Source: Prevotellaceae bacterium UBA4361 (lineage in GTDB: Bacteria > Bacteroidota > Bacteroidia > Bacteroidales > Bacteroidaceae). From it: a DNA stretch of 61,163 nucleotides. Positions 32,825 to 41,854 of this stretch are shown in pieces. Positions within the stretch are counted from its first letter, which is position 1. Every line of letters starts with the position of its first letter. Made by a program: the position numbers and the translations under genes. The stretch is from contig DGSN01000083.1 in the NCBI GenBank assembly GCA_002393575.1, positions 1-61,163 on the forward strand, in the 5' to 3' direction. Under the pieces are notes generated by a model. That model saw only the letters and a list, made by a program, of their open reading frames with translations. It searched no databases and was not told the origin of the DNA.

Positions 32825-32854
32825 TTTGATATTCAGAAAATTGCTGTATCTTTG
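32825..32854 (+). promoter_or_regulatory. Bacteroidetes-type promoter for the GH106 gene
   Basis: TTTG at 32825-32828 and TATCTTTG at 32847-32854 are 18 bp apart. The promoter supports the ATG at 32879 over the earlier in-frame ATG at 32747. Confidence 0.65.
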
Positions 32855-32878
32855 TCATTGAAAAATGGAGTGAAATCA

Positions 32879-35800
32879 ATGAACGATAGGAATGAAGGAA
32901 TGAAACGATGGTTGTTGGTCATGCTTTGCGTGGCATGGGGCTGTGTGGCGGTGGCTCAGGATGGAGATGCCTTGTGGTATGGATTCAGTCATCCGCAGGA
33001 CTCGTGCCGAACCAAGGTGTGGTGGTTTCATGGCGAAACTGCTACGACAAGCGAGGGCATCACGGCTGACTTGGAGGCATTCCGTGAGGCTGGTGTGGGC
33101 GGTGTGGTCTATTACGACCAAGTGCATGGCAAGGGGAAGGAGGCGCTGGATGCTTTCTCGCCTGAGTGGTGGAAGATGTTTGTGTTTGCAGCGCAGGAAG
33201 CCCGACGGGTGGGCTTGAAGTTTGAGACGCATTTCTCGAACGGCTACTGTGCTGGTGGGCCGTGGATAACGGAAGAATTGGGGATGCAGATGCTGGTGTG
33301 CAGCGACACGGTGATTCGTGGTGGCACTCACTTCGACGGACTGCTGAAGGCTGCCATGCCTCAGAAGAAATTTCACGGAACGGTGGCGGTGTTGGCATTT
33401 CCTGTTCCGAAGTCGGGGTGGGAGCATTATCCGATGAACGCCAATCGCAACATTACGGTGGATGATGGTCAGCAAATCATCGTGACCGACATGGGGCGAA
33501 GCGTGACGGTGAGGAGCATGACGTATCAGGTGAATGGACGGAACCGAACGAAGCCTCGCAGCATGAATGTGCCTGGACCGATGCAGGAGGAATACTATGG
33601 CATGGGGTGGAAGCACGTGCCTCCGTTAGGTAGCCTGGAGGTGAGCGACGACGGTCAGCACTGGCGACAGGTTGCGAGCGTGAAACCTATCTATAGCGGT
33701 AACACCAGTTGGCGCAGCAGGACGATTGCCTTTCCTGCTGTCACGGGGCGGTACTTCCGCTTGAACCTGCACGACTGGGCACTGCCTGGGGAGAAGACGC
33801 TGAAACTGGGCGATTTCACCCTGTCGAGCGTTGCCCGCATGGACGAATGGGAGGTGAAGTCGGCACTCGTTTCGGACTTCGTGGATGGTGACGATACGCC
33901 TGACTATGCGGCTGACGAAATCATCAATCCGAAGAATATTCTCGACTTGACTCCTTTGCTCTCGCCTGCAACTGGCGAGGATGCACATTCCCGTTCGCAA
34001 CTTCGTTGGCACGCACCCAAAGGGCACGACTGGGTGGTGCTGCGTTTCGACCACGTGGCTACGGGTGGACAGGTGAAGCACGGACGGAAGAGCCTGATGG
34101 GGCTGGAGTGCGACAAGCTCTCGCGTCGAGCTGCCACCGTGCAGTGGGAGAACTATTTCAAGGTGATGCTCGACACTTTGCAGCAACATGGGTTGGGCAT
34201 CGAGGGCTTGCACATCGACAGCCACGAGGCAGGAGCGCAGAACTGGACGGAGGGTTTCGAACTGGAGTTCCGAAATCGGCGTGGCTACGACTTGCTGCGG
34301 CTTCTGCCAGCGATGGCGGGATGCGTGGTGGGCAGTAGGGCACAGACGGCTCAGACGCTTGCCGACGTGCGACGCACTGTGGCAGACCTCATCAGTGAGT
34401 ACCACTTCGGCACCATCGACAGTCTTTGTCGCTCGGTGGGCGTTCCGTTCACAGCGCATGCCGTGGGCAACGGTCTGTGTATCGTGGGCGACCCTCTCCA
34501 AGCCAAGGGACGGGTGACGGTGCCACAGGGCGAGTTCTGGAGTCATCATCCCGATGGAGGCTACGACATCAAGGAGTGCAGTTCGGCTGCCCATCTCTAC
34601 GGCAAGCCTATCGCCTCGGGCGAAGCATTCACCGACATGCGCTTCGATATGCCACTTTCCTACGTCAAGACCTTGGCGGACAATGCCTATTGCTTTGGCT
34701 TGCAGGAGTTTGTGGTCTGTGCTTCAGCCTATCAGCCTGCTGCGTCCTTCGTGCCTGGAGAAACGGTCATCAACACGGGCGGTGGTCGGCACTATTGCCT
34801 GAACCGCATGAATACTTGTTGGCGCGACAGCCGTGCGTTTTGGGACTATCAGGCTCGTGCGTCATTCTTGCTCCGACAAGGTCGTCCCGTGGTGGATTTC
34901 TGCATCTATTTGGGAAACGATGTCCCTGTGAAGATTCGTTCCGAGCGTTTGCCACAGTTGCCAGAGGGTACGGATTTCGATGTCTTCACCAGCGATGCGC
35001 TCTATCGGCGAATGTCGGTGAAGGACGGACGCATTTCTCTGCCCAATGGCATGAGTTATGCGGCGATGGTTGTTCCCGACAAGACTCGGCTCACAGCACG
35101 AGATGAGGAACGCTTGGCTGAAATGGAGCGGCTGGGTGCCACTGTCATTCGCTCTTCCTTTCCAGAGATTGACGTGGCAGACGTGGCTTTGGCTCATGGC
35201 AGCATGAAACGTCAGCAACTGTGGTTCTGCCACCGACAGACAGACGATGCCGACATTTATTTCCTGAGCAATCACGGCACGGAATCTCTCAGCGACAGTT
35301 TGCTGCTGCGCACAGGACGTTGCCATGCAGAATGGTGGAATCCTGTGGATGGCAGTCGGCGGTCGTTGCAGTGCCAGCCAACGGCAGACGGACGTGTGCG
35401 CTTGCCGCTCACGTTAGTAGCCAAGGAGTCGGGCTTCGTGGTGCTGAGAGATGAGGGAGAGGTGACGCTTGAGGAAAGGACGTTGGCTTCAGAGCGCGTC
35501 TCTTTGCAAGGATGGAAGGTGTTTTTCGACCCGCATTTGGGTGGTCCAGGTGCGGTGGAGATGGAGCGGCTGTATGATTGGACCCAGAGTGAGGACAGCA
35601 GGATTCGGCACTATTCGGGTACAGCCATCTATGAAAAGACCGTGCGCCTGCCGAAGGGGAGACGCTGCCGTTTGCAGGTTGATGGGTTGCACGACATGGC
35701 TCGCGTGGTGCTGAACGGAAGGGAGGTGGGCACTCTGTGGTGCGCTCCATACGAAATGGACTTCACTCCCTACGTGAAGCGAGGAAAGAACGTGCTGCGC

Positions 35801-35998
35801 CTGGAAGTGACAAACACATGGGCAAACCGCATGATTCTCGATGCTTCGCTCCCTGGGCAAGAACGCATCACGCACGCTTTCCCCGAGGTGTATGCGCCGA
35901 ATGATTCGCTCAAGGCTTCGGGGATTGATGGGGAGGTGTGGCTGGAATTCGGCGGAGAAACGCCGAACACGGGACGAAGGGGATTGAAGAGAAAATGA
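32879..35998 (+). CDS. GH106 family alpha-L-rhamnosidase-like enzyme
   Basis: 1039 residues from ATG 32879 (MNDRNEGMKRW, then a signal peptide ending VAVAQ). Upstream codons fall in the tandem repeat and promoter and are excluded. The opening KVWWFHGETATTSEGITADL, then FREAGVGGVVYYD and EARRVGLKF, matches the GH106 barrel start. GMSYAAMVVPD and a C-terminal sugar-binding sandwich (AIYEKTVRLPKG, VVLNGREVGTLW) follow. GH106 enzymes remove alpha-L-rhamnose from pectic rhamnogalacturonan. The linkage is not readable here. Not in a SusC/SusD locus. Confidence 0.85.
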   Translation: MNDRNEGMKRWLLVMLCVAWGCVAVAQDGDALWYGFSHPQDSCRTKVWWFHGETATTSEGITADLEAFREAGVGGVVYYDQVHGKGKEALDAFSPEWWKMFVFAAQEARRVGLKFETHFSNGYCAGGPWITEELGMQMLVCSDTVIRGGTHFDGLLKAAMPQKKFHGTVAVLAFPVPKSGWEHYPMNANRNITVDDGQQIIVTDMGRSVTVRSMTYQVNGRNRTKPRSMNVPGPMQEEYYGMGWKHVPPLGSLEVSDDGQHWRQVASVKPIYSGNTSWRSRTIAFPAVTGRYFRLNLHDWALPGEKTLKLGDFTLSSVARMDEWEVKSALVSDFVDGDDTPDYAADEIINPKNILDLTPLLSPATGEDAHSRSQLRWHAPKGHDWVVLRFDHVATGGQVKHGRKSLMGLECDKLSRRAATVQWENYFKVMLDTLQQHGLGIEGLHIDSHEAGAQNWTEGFELEFRNRRGYDLLRLLPAMAGCVVGSRAQTAQTLADVRRTVADLISEYHFGTIDSLCRSVGVPFTAHAVGNGLCIVGDPLQAKGRVTVPQGEFWSHHPDGGYDIKECSSAAHLYGKPIASGEAFTDMRFDMPLSYVKTLADNAYCFGLQEFVVCASAYQPAASFVPGETVINTGGGRHYCLNRMNTCWRDSRAFWDYQARASFLLRQGRPVVDFCIYLGNDVPVKIRSERLPQLPEGTDFDVFTSDALYRRMSVKDGRISLPNGMSYAAMVVPDKTRLTARDEERLAEMERLGATVIRSSFPEIDVADVALAHGSMKRQQLWFCHRQTDDADIYFLSNHGTESLSDSLLLRTGRCHAEWWNPVDGSRRSLQCQPTADGRVRLPLTLVAKESGFVVLRDEGEVTLEERTLASERVSLQGWKVFFDPHLGGPGAVEMERLYDWTQSEDSRIRHYSGTAIYEKTVRLPKGRRCRLQVDGLHDMARVVLNGREVGTLWCAPYEMDFTPYVKRGKNVLRLEVTNTWANRMILDASLPGQERITHAFPEVYAPNDSLKASGIDGEVWLEFGGETPNTGRRGLKRK

Positions 35999-36178
35999 AG
36001 AATGAAGAATGGTCGCTTCGCTCCGAATGAAGAATGTGTTTTACTATTATCATTCTTCATTCTCAATTTTTCATTCTTCATTCTTTATTCTTCATTCTTC
36101 ATTTATTTTTTTCATTCTTCATTCCCAATTCTTCATTCTTCATTTAAATTCTTCATTCTTCATTTTTCATTCTTAATT
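35994..36178. repeat. Word-repeat hairpin (GAAGAATG/CATTCTTC)
   Basis: The gene end is followed by gaagaatgaagaatgg, then more than ten copies of cattcttc or a close variant up to 36178. It separates the GH106 and S41 genes. The in-frame run of Phe, Leu and Ile codons across it is not part of the protease. Confidence 0.75.
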
Positions 36179-36186
36179 ATATCTTG

Positions 36187-36194
36187 TATCTTTG
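36187..36194 (+). promoter_or_regulatory. -7 element for the S41 protease gene
   Basis: TATCTTTG, 35 bp before the ATG at 36230. A TTTC lies 18 bp upstream at 36165-36168. Confidence 0.55.
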
Positions 36195-36229
36195 CAAGCA
36201 AATTAAGACTCAGAGTATTTCAAACTGTT

Positions 36230-37891
36230 ATGAAACGATTTCTCAGCATAGTTTTTATTCTCTTTCTCCACTGCTCCCTGTTCGTACTGACGGCTACGGC
36301 TCAGAAAGAGAAAAAGAGCAACCACTCGTTTACGGTGGCAAAGAACCTCGACGTGTTCAATTCGCTCTATCGCGACTTGGACATCATGTATGTGGATACC
36401 CTCGATGCGGATGAACTGGTGAAGGTGGGCATTGATGCCATGTTGCACAGTCTCGACCCTTACACGGAATACTATCCCGAGGAGGACATGGGCGAACTGA
36501 AGATGATGACCACGGGAAAGTATGGCGGTATGGGTTCGATTATCCGTATGCGGAAGGACTCGACCGTCATCATTGCTGAACCCTACGCCGACATGCCTGC
36601 TGCTATGGTGGGGCTGAAAGTGGGCGACGTGCTCAAGAAGATTGACGACACGGAACTGAAGGGCATGAAGGTAGATGAGGTGAGCGACATGCTGCGTGGC
36701 GAACCAGGAACCACCTTCGTGCTGACGGTGCAACGCCCTGGCGAGAAGAAGGAGCGGAAATTCAGTATTACTCGTCGCAACATCAAGTTGCCGTCCATCC
36801 CTTGGTCGGGCATGGTGAGCGACAAGGTGGGATATATCAACCTGTCGCAGTTCACGGAGGATTGCAGCGTGGACCTCCGCAAGGCATTCATCAGTCTGAA
36901 GGACAAGGGTGCGGAGAGTTTTGTCATCGACCTTCGTGGCAATGGCGGTGGACTGCTGGGTGAAGCGGTGAACATTGTGAACCTGTTCGTGAAGAAAGGA
37001 CTGACCATCGTGGAGACAAAAGGCAAAATCAAGGCAGCCAACACCACGTACAAGACGCAGTCGGAACCGCTTGACACGCTCACGCGCTTGGCGGTGCTGG
37101 TGAACGGCACGTCGGCTTCGGCTTCGGAGATTCTGAGTGGTTCGCTTCAAGACTTGGACCGTGCTGTTGTCATTGGTACAAGGACTTACGGAAAGGGACT
37201 CGTGCAGTCGTCGCGCGAACTGCCTTACAACGGAAGTCTGAAACTCACTACCAGTAAATACTATATTCCAAGCGGAAGGTGCATACAAGCCATCGACTAC
37301 AAGCTGAAGCGTGATGGCAAGACGAGCAAGGTGCCCGACAGCCTCACCAACGTGTTCCACACCATTGGCGGTCGCGAGGTGAGAGACGGTGGAGGCATCA
37401 AACCCGACATTGAAATCAAGCACGACACGATGGCAAACGTGGTGTTCTACTTGAGCAACGACGATGTGCTGACCGACTGGGGAACGAAATACCAGCAAAG
37501 CCATGCTACGATTGCTCCGATTGAGGAGTTTGTCATCACGGATGCCGACTTCGAGGAACTGAGGGCAATGGCCAAGGAAAGCGGATTCAAGTACGACCGC
37601 CTGTCGGAAAGCCGCCTGAAGGACTTGCGCAAAGTGGCTGAATTTGAAGGCTACTACGAGGATGCCAAGGAGGAGTTTGAAGCATTGGAGAAGAAGTTGG
37701 AACACAACCTCGACCGTGAGTTCGACCGCTTCAAGAAAGACATCAAGGAAGTGATGGCGCAGGAAGTGGTGAAACGCTACTACTACCAGTCGGGACAGCT
37801 TCAAGAGGCTCTGAAGGCTGACGAGGACTTGCAGAAAGCCATCGAAGTGCTGGGCAGTGACGAATATGACCGCATTTTAATGAAAAAATAA
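36230..37891 (+). CDS. S41 family C-terminal processing protease (CtpA/Tsp-like)
   Basis: 553 residues from ATG 36230, with a signal peptide ending near TATAQ. A PDZ domain (about 90-170, GGMGSIIRM and AAMVGLKVGDVLKKID) precedes the protease core. NGTSASASE supplies the nucleophile Ser295, and TYGKGLVQ the general base Lys322. These enzymes trim or degrade periplasmic proteins from the C-terminus. The helical C-terminal 120 residues are usual in Bacteroidetes members. The start fits the promoter at 36187, whereas the longer frame is hydrophobic nonsense from a repeat. Confidence 0.93.
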   Translation: MKRFLSIVFILFLHCSLFVLTATAQKEKKSNHSFTVAKNLDVFNSLYRDLDIMYVDTLDADELVKVGIDAMLHSLDPYTEYYPEEDMGELKMMTTGKYGGMGSIIRMRKDSTVIIAEPYADMPAAMVGLKVGDVLKKIDDTELKGMKVDEVSDMLRGEPGTTFVLTVQRPGEKKERKFSITRRNIKLPSIPWSGMVSDKVGYINLSQFTEDCSVDLRKAFISLKDKGAESFVIDLRGNGGGLLGEAVNIVNLFVKKGLTIVETKGKIKAANTTYKTQSEPLDTLTRLAVLVNGTSASASEILSGSLQDLDRAVVIGTRTYGKGLVQSSRELPYNGSLKLTTSKYYIPSGRCIQAIDYKLKRDGKTSKVPDSLTNVFHTIGGREVRDGGGIKPDIEIKHDTMANVVFYLSNDDVLTDWGTKYQQSHATIAPIEEFVITDADFEELRAMAKESGFKYDRLSESRLKDLRKVAEFEGYYEDAKEEFEALEKKLEHNLDREFDRFKKDIKEVMAQEVVKRYYYQSGQLQEALKADEDLQKAIEVLGSDEYDRILMKK

Positions 37892-37892
37892 T

Positions 37893-37996
37893 ATAAAATG
37901 AAGAATGAAGAATTAAGAATGAAGAATGTATTTAACTCAGCTCATTGGATAAGTAATTTTCATTCTAAATTCTTCATTCTACATTCTACATTTAGA
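37893..37996. repeat. Word-repeat hairpin (GAAGAATG type)
   Basis: aatgaagaatgaagaattaag on one side, cattctaaattcttcattct on the other, around an AT-rich centre. Same class as 26975. Confidence 0.65.
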
Positions 37997-37998
37997 AT

Positions 37999-38199
37999 AT
38001 GAGCCGCGCAACGAAATTCAACCGACGTATGGGACTTGGCATGATGGGCCTTGCCATTCTCATTTTCATCTTGGTGTTCGGGATGCTCTACATCTCCTTC
38101 CGCAACCAAGCCGACAAAAAAGAACAGAACGTGGTCGCTGGCGACAGCGTCACACTGATTGACTACACGCAGACGGAAGACGGAAGAAGTGAAAAGTGA
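37999..38199 (+). CDS. Small single-span membrane protein
   Basis: 66 residues. MSRATKFNRRMGLGMMGLAI starts a positively charged N-terminus and one hydrophobic helix (about 11-33), followed by a soluble tail ending TEDGRSEK. The last codons run into a repeat hairpin, so the true tail may be shorter in relatives. Topology by the positive-inside rule: N-terminus inside, tail outside. No family recognised. Confidence 0.6.
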   Translation: MSRATKFNRRMGLGMMGLAILIFILVFGMLYISFRNQADKKEQNVVAGDSVTLIDYTQTEDGRSEK

Positions 38200-38332
38200 A
38201 AAATGAAAAGTGAAAAATTGGCTGTCCAGAAGTAAGTGAAAAGTGAAAAATGCCATCTGGCTAAATCGCTTCACTCTTCACACTTCACGCTTTACGCTTC
38301 ACGTTAAACACTAAACTTTAAACACTAAACAT
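38190..38332. repeat. Word-repeat hairpin with TTGGCTGTCCAG and CCATCTGG loop cores
   Basis: The left arm repeats agtgaaaaatg and agtgaaaag. The right arm repeats ttcactcttcac, cttcacgctt and cttcacg. The centre holds ttggctgtccagaag (38218) and gccatctggctaaat (38252). The latter recurs at 43568, and relatives occur at 39689 and 51646. Confidence 0.7.
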
Positions 38333-38338
38333 TGTATC

Positions 38339-39649
38339 ATGAAACGTTTTTTCAGCATATCACTACTAACCTTGTTTTTTTCCACTTTCTTCATGCTTCA
38401 TGGGTATGCACAGAAGTGGAAGTACGACTTCATTGTGCCCGACAATGGCGACTTTGTGCAAGCTATTCATGCTGCCAATCAGCGTCCCGACAAGACGAAG
38501 CGATTCCGCATTTTCCTTCGTGCGAAATACTATCGTGTGAAGGGAGACCAGAACATGATTAAGGCTGTGGAGAATGGAAAGGAAATAGAGTTTCCAAGTC
38601 CGATGACGGTACTCACGGCTCCCAACACGTCCATCGTGGGAGAGAGTGCTGGCAGTACGCAGATAGAGAACTGTCCGCAGCATGAGGGCATCGACATCAC
38701 CAGTACGCTCTTCTGCAAAGGTGCCGACAGCACCTACATTCAGGACGTGGAGCTGTGGTCGAACTTCAAGAACGATGCCACCCTGTTTGCCAATCGTGCT
38801 GTGTCTCTCAACGAGAAGAACTGCAAAGGCAATGTCCTCAAGAACGTCAGCCTGATGAGTACGCAAGACACTTATTATACCAACAACGGGGGAACCACTT
38901 ATCTTGAAGACTGCAAGATAGCGGGAACCGTCGATTTCATTTGTGGTGGAGGAACCGTGTTTTTCAATCATTGCGACATTCGTCTTGTGCCTCGTGGCAC
39001 GACGGGCAACCGCGACATCGTTTGTGCTCCAGCAACTGAGGCTGACAGGGCATACGGTTATGTGTTCACGGACTGCTATATTGATGGTCCCGAACACCAA
39101 CGCTGGGCATACATCTTGGGCCGTCCGTGGAGAAATGCACCACGTGCTGTTTTCATCAACTGCTGCATGAATGTGGAGCCATCCAAATTGGGATGGGGAG
39201 AGATGCACGGCAGACGACCTACGCTGTTCGCGGAATTTGAAAGTACGAACGGCCATTTCGAACTGCTCGACTTGAGCGAACGCAAAAAGAGTTACAAGAA
39301 TGCGGAGAACGTGGAAGTGCCTATCAACTTTTCCCCTTCGCTCACACCCGAAGAGGCTGAGAACTACACGCTCGACAAGGTGTTCCCTGATTGGAACCCG
39401 CAGAAAGTGGCAGAGCAGGTCGTTCCTCCTGTGCTGCATCTGAAAGGCAAGAAAATTAGTTGGGAGGACATTCCTGAGGCTGGTTGCTACGCCGTGCTGA
39501 AAGACCGCAAAATCGTTGCCTTCACCACTGAACCTTCTTACACCATCCCTGCTGGAACGCGCGAAGGTACCAGCTACACCATCCGCTGTGCCAATCAACG
39601 CGGTGGATTGGGACTCCCTTCAGAACCTGTTGTTTATCCGCAGAGATGA
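38339..39649 (+). CDS. Pectinesterase (carbohydrate esterase family 8)
   Basis: 436 residues with a signal peptide ending near HGYAQ. The right-handed beta-helix carries all three family catalytic residues: Asp177 in STQDTYYT, Asp199 in GTVDFICG and Arg262 in GRPW. It removes methyl groups from homogalacturonan in the periplasm or outside the cell, opening pectin to lyases. A C-terminal segment of about 70 residues (from HLKGKKISWED) looks like a fibronectin-III-like module. It stands alone but shares the pectin theme with GH106 and the Cthe_2159-like protein. Confidence 0.92.
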   Translation: MKRFFSISLLTLFFSTFFMLHGYAQKWKYDFIVPDNGDFVQAIHAANQRPDKTKRFRIFLRAKYYRVKGDQNMIKAVENGKEIEFPSPMTVLTAPNTSIVGESAGSTQIENCPQHEGIDITSTLFCKGADSTYIQDVELWSNFKNDATLFANRAVSLNEKNCKGNVLKNVSLMSTQDTYYTNNGGTTYLEDCKIAGTVDFICGGGTVFFNHCDIRLVPRGTTGNRDIVCAPATEADRAYGYVFTDCYIDGPEHQRWAYILGRPWRNAPRAVFINCCMNVEPSKLGWGEMHGRRPTLFAEFESTNGHFELLDLSERKKSYKNAENVEVPINFSPSLTPEEAENYTLDKVFPDWNPQKVAEQVVPPVLHLKGKKISWEDIPEAGCYAVLKDRKIVAFTTEPSYTIPAGTREGTSYTIRCANQRGGLGLPSEPVVYPQR

Positions 39650-39659
39650 ATTTTAGAGA

Positions 39660-39737
39660 GTTAAAAGTGAAAAGTTAAAAGTGAAAAATTGGCTATTCAG
39701 GAGGTTTTTTAACTTTTAACTATTAACTTTTAACTTA
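39660..39737. repeat. Word-repeat hairpin (AAAAGTTAAAAGT type)
   Basis: agttaaaagtgaaaagtta on the left pairs with taacttttaactattaac on the right around ttggctattcaggagg (39689). It ends a convergent pair of genes and includes a T run, so it may act as a terminator for both. Confidence 0.7.
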
Positions 39738-41459
39738 CCAAAGCTTTTCGCTTTTTGCTTTTTCCTTGATGCCGCTGGCTTCGATGACGTTGATGACGTA
39801 GTCGCCCAACTTCTCGCACTCGGAAACGATGTCCATGTAGAAAACACCCATCTGATAGTCGTAGAGATGGTTGTTGATGTCGATGATGTTCTGGTTCTTC
39901 AGTTGATTGCGATAGTTGTTGATTTCGTGCTCCAAGTTGTAAGACTTGTTGATATCCACATATCGTTGTTCACCAAACTTCACAACCAGACACATGTGTT
40001 CGAGTGCTTGGTCGGCGAGGTCCATGATGTTGTGGATATGATCTTTCAACTTGTCGGTGTAGTCCTCCTTCGAATACTGACGCTTGCGGCTCATGCTACG
40101 TGCCAACTTGTAGCAGGAGTCGCCGATGCTCTCCAGTTCGCTCACTACGCGGAGCATGTGCTGGATTTCCGTTTTCGATTCGGTGCTGAGTCGTCCTTCG
40201 CTCACCTGACTCAAATAGTCGGCAATCTCCACCTCCATGTTGTCTGTGATGCCCTCATACTTCTCAATGCGCGAGTGGAGCTTGTTGAAATCCTCGTCCT
40301 TCTCTGTTGAGAATAAGCTAACTGTCAGTTCATACATGCGCTTGCAGCGGTCGGCAAACACACCGATTTCCTTCTTGGCATTGAGGATGGAGAGTTCGGG
40401 CGTGGACATCAAGCCAGCCGTAATGAAGCAGAGTCGGGAGTCCTCGTCTTGCGTCTCATTCTTTGGCTTGATAATCTGGCAGACAATCTTCTCAATAAAG
40501 CGGACGAACCAAATCATGATGAATGAATTGGCAATGTTGAACAGCGAGTGGAAAGTGGCGAGTACAAACGTCACCTTCCCCAAGTTGCTTTCGTAGCCAG
40601 GTTCTCCCTTCTGAATGTCGAGGTCATAGCCAACCAAGGAGCAGGACATGTTCACAAACGGACGCAACACGCAAAGCACCCAGAACACACCCGCAACATT
40701 GATGAAAAGGTGGGAGAAAGCCGTTCGCCGTGCCGACACGTTCGAACCGAGGGCTGCGATGTTGGCAGTGATGGTCGTGCCGATGTTCTCACCCAACACC
40801 AGAATGATGCCTTGATAAACGGGTAGCACGCCCATCGAGCAGAGAATCATGGTGATAGCCATGATAGCTGCCGACGACTGCACGCAGAGCGTAAGCACCG
40901 TGCCAATGGCGAGGAACAGGATGGTGTTCCAAATGCTGTTGTCCATTCCCCTGAATAGGTCGATGAACGCCTCGTTTTCAGCCATGTTCATGTCGAGTCC
41001 CGTTTGGCGTAGCGTTCCCAAGCCGAGGAAGAGAAAGCCCAATCCGAAAAGGAAGTCACCCATGTTCTTGCGCTTCTTTGAGTAGATGAGGATGATGCCC
41101 AAGAGGAAAGCGATATAGACGTAGCTCACCATGTCGAACGCGAAACCCAGACTCATAATCCATGCCGTGAGGGTGGTTCCGATATGTGCGCCGAGAATGA
41201 TGGAGATGGCTTGTGCCAGCGTGAGCAGACCAGCGTTCACGAACGAAACGGTCATCAGTGTGGTAGCAGTTGACGACTGGATGCTGGCTGTGACGAACAT
41301 ACCTGCAATCATGCCCGTGAAACGGTTCGATGTCACTTTCTCCAACACAGAGCGCAACTGAGGACCTGCCATTTTCTGCAAGCCATCGCTCAGGGATTTC
41401 ATGCCGAACATCAGCAGAGCAAGCGAGCCAAGAAGCTTGAATACGACCCAAATACTCAT
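39735..41459 (-). CDS. Na/Pi cotransporter family protein with PhoU-like domain
   Basis: 574 residues from ATG 41459. The frame extends further upstream but into non-membrane nonsense, while MSIWVVFKLLGSLALLMFGM is the usual start. Two inverted Na/Pi repeats are seen: ASIQSSTATTLMTVSFVNAG near 60 and CVQSSAAIMAITMILCSMG near 205, each with the QSS motif that binds sodium and phosphate. After about eight helices a soluble PhoU-like helical region (about 350-560) follows. Role: sodium-driven phosphate uptake or export at the inner membrane. Confidence 0.92.
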   Translation of the reverse strand: MSIWVVFKLLGSLALLMFGMKSLSDGLQKMAGPQLRSVLEKVTSNRFTGMIAGMFVTASIQSSTATTLMTVSFVNAGLLTLAQAISIILGAHIGTTLTAWIMSLGFAFDMVSYVYIAFLLGIILIYSKKRKNMGDFLFGLGFLFLGLGTLRQTGLDMNMAENEAFIDLFRGMDNSIWNTILFLAIGTVLTLCVQSSAAIMAITMILCSMGVLPVYQGIILVLGENIGTTITANIAALGSNVSARRTAFSHLFINVAGVFWVLCVLRPFVNMSCSLVGYDLDIQKGEPGYESNLGKVTFVLATFHSLFNIANSFIMIWFVRFIEKIVCQIIKPKNETQDEDSRLCFITAGLMSTPELSILNAKKEIGVFADRCKRMYELTVSLFSTEKDEDFNKLHSRIEKYEGITDNMEVEIADYLSQVSEGRLSTESKTEIQHMLRVVSELESIGDSCYKLARSMSRKRQYSKEDYTDKLKDHIHNIMDLADQALEHMCLVVKFGEQRYVDINKSYNLEHEINNYRNQLKNQNIIDINNHLYDYQMGVFYMDIVSECEKLGDYVINVIEASGIKEKAKSEKLW

Positions 41460-41592
41460 ATAAATAGATAGAGTTATGATTGTTTTGTAATGCCAATTCC
41501 GTCGATGTTCCCTCTTTCCTCCTGCCCATGCCAGCACGGAAGCGCAAACGAGGCGGAATTCTCGACTTTTGCCAAGAGAATTGGAATTGTTG

Positions 41593-41600
41593 CAAAAATA
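41593..41600 (-). promoter_or_regulatory. -7 element for the Na/Pi gene
   Basis: Reverse strand TATTTTTG, 133 bp upstream of the ATG at 41459. No -33 match is clear. On the forward strand TACTTTTA at 41820 may serve the kinase gene. I see nothing else in the gap 41460-41854. Confidence 0.4.
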
Positions 41601-41854
41601 ATAAAAAAAACTTAAAGACCCTGTTTCCAAGAGGAATTTTCTTTGAACAGATACCGCAATTGACAAAAGAGCGATTTCCCGATTCCGTCGGATGAAATCT
41701 ATTTGGGGAGAGTTAAAGCCGAAATCGCAACGAGGCGTGGAGCGACTGCCAAAAGCGACATAAATCGGAGTTTTCGGCATTTTTTTTCGTTTCATCACCC
41801 TTTTCCTAAGTTTTTTTTGTACTTTTAGGGCAAATTTCCAATGATAACAAGACT

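Noticed and set aside
32747..32878. Upstream extension of the GH106 gene from an ATG at 32747.
   Set aside because: It encodes the 22-bp tandem repeat and begins upstream of the promoter at 32825-32854.
36002..36229. In-frame upstream extension of the S41 protease.
   Set aside because: It translates a TTC/ATT repeat into Phe-Leu-Ile runs and begins before the promoter. The signal peptide starts at 36230.
41459..41798. N-terminal extension of the Na/Pi cotransporter.
   Set aside because: The extra 113 residues are not membrane-like, cross a likely -7 element at 41593 and are absent from the usual family start.
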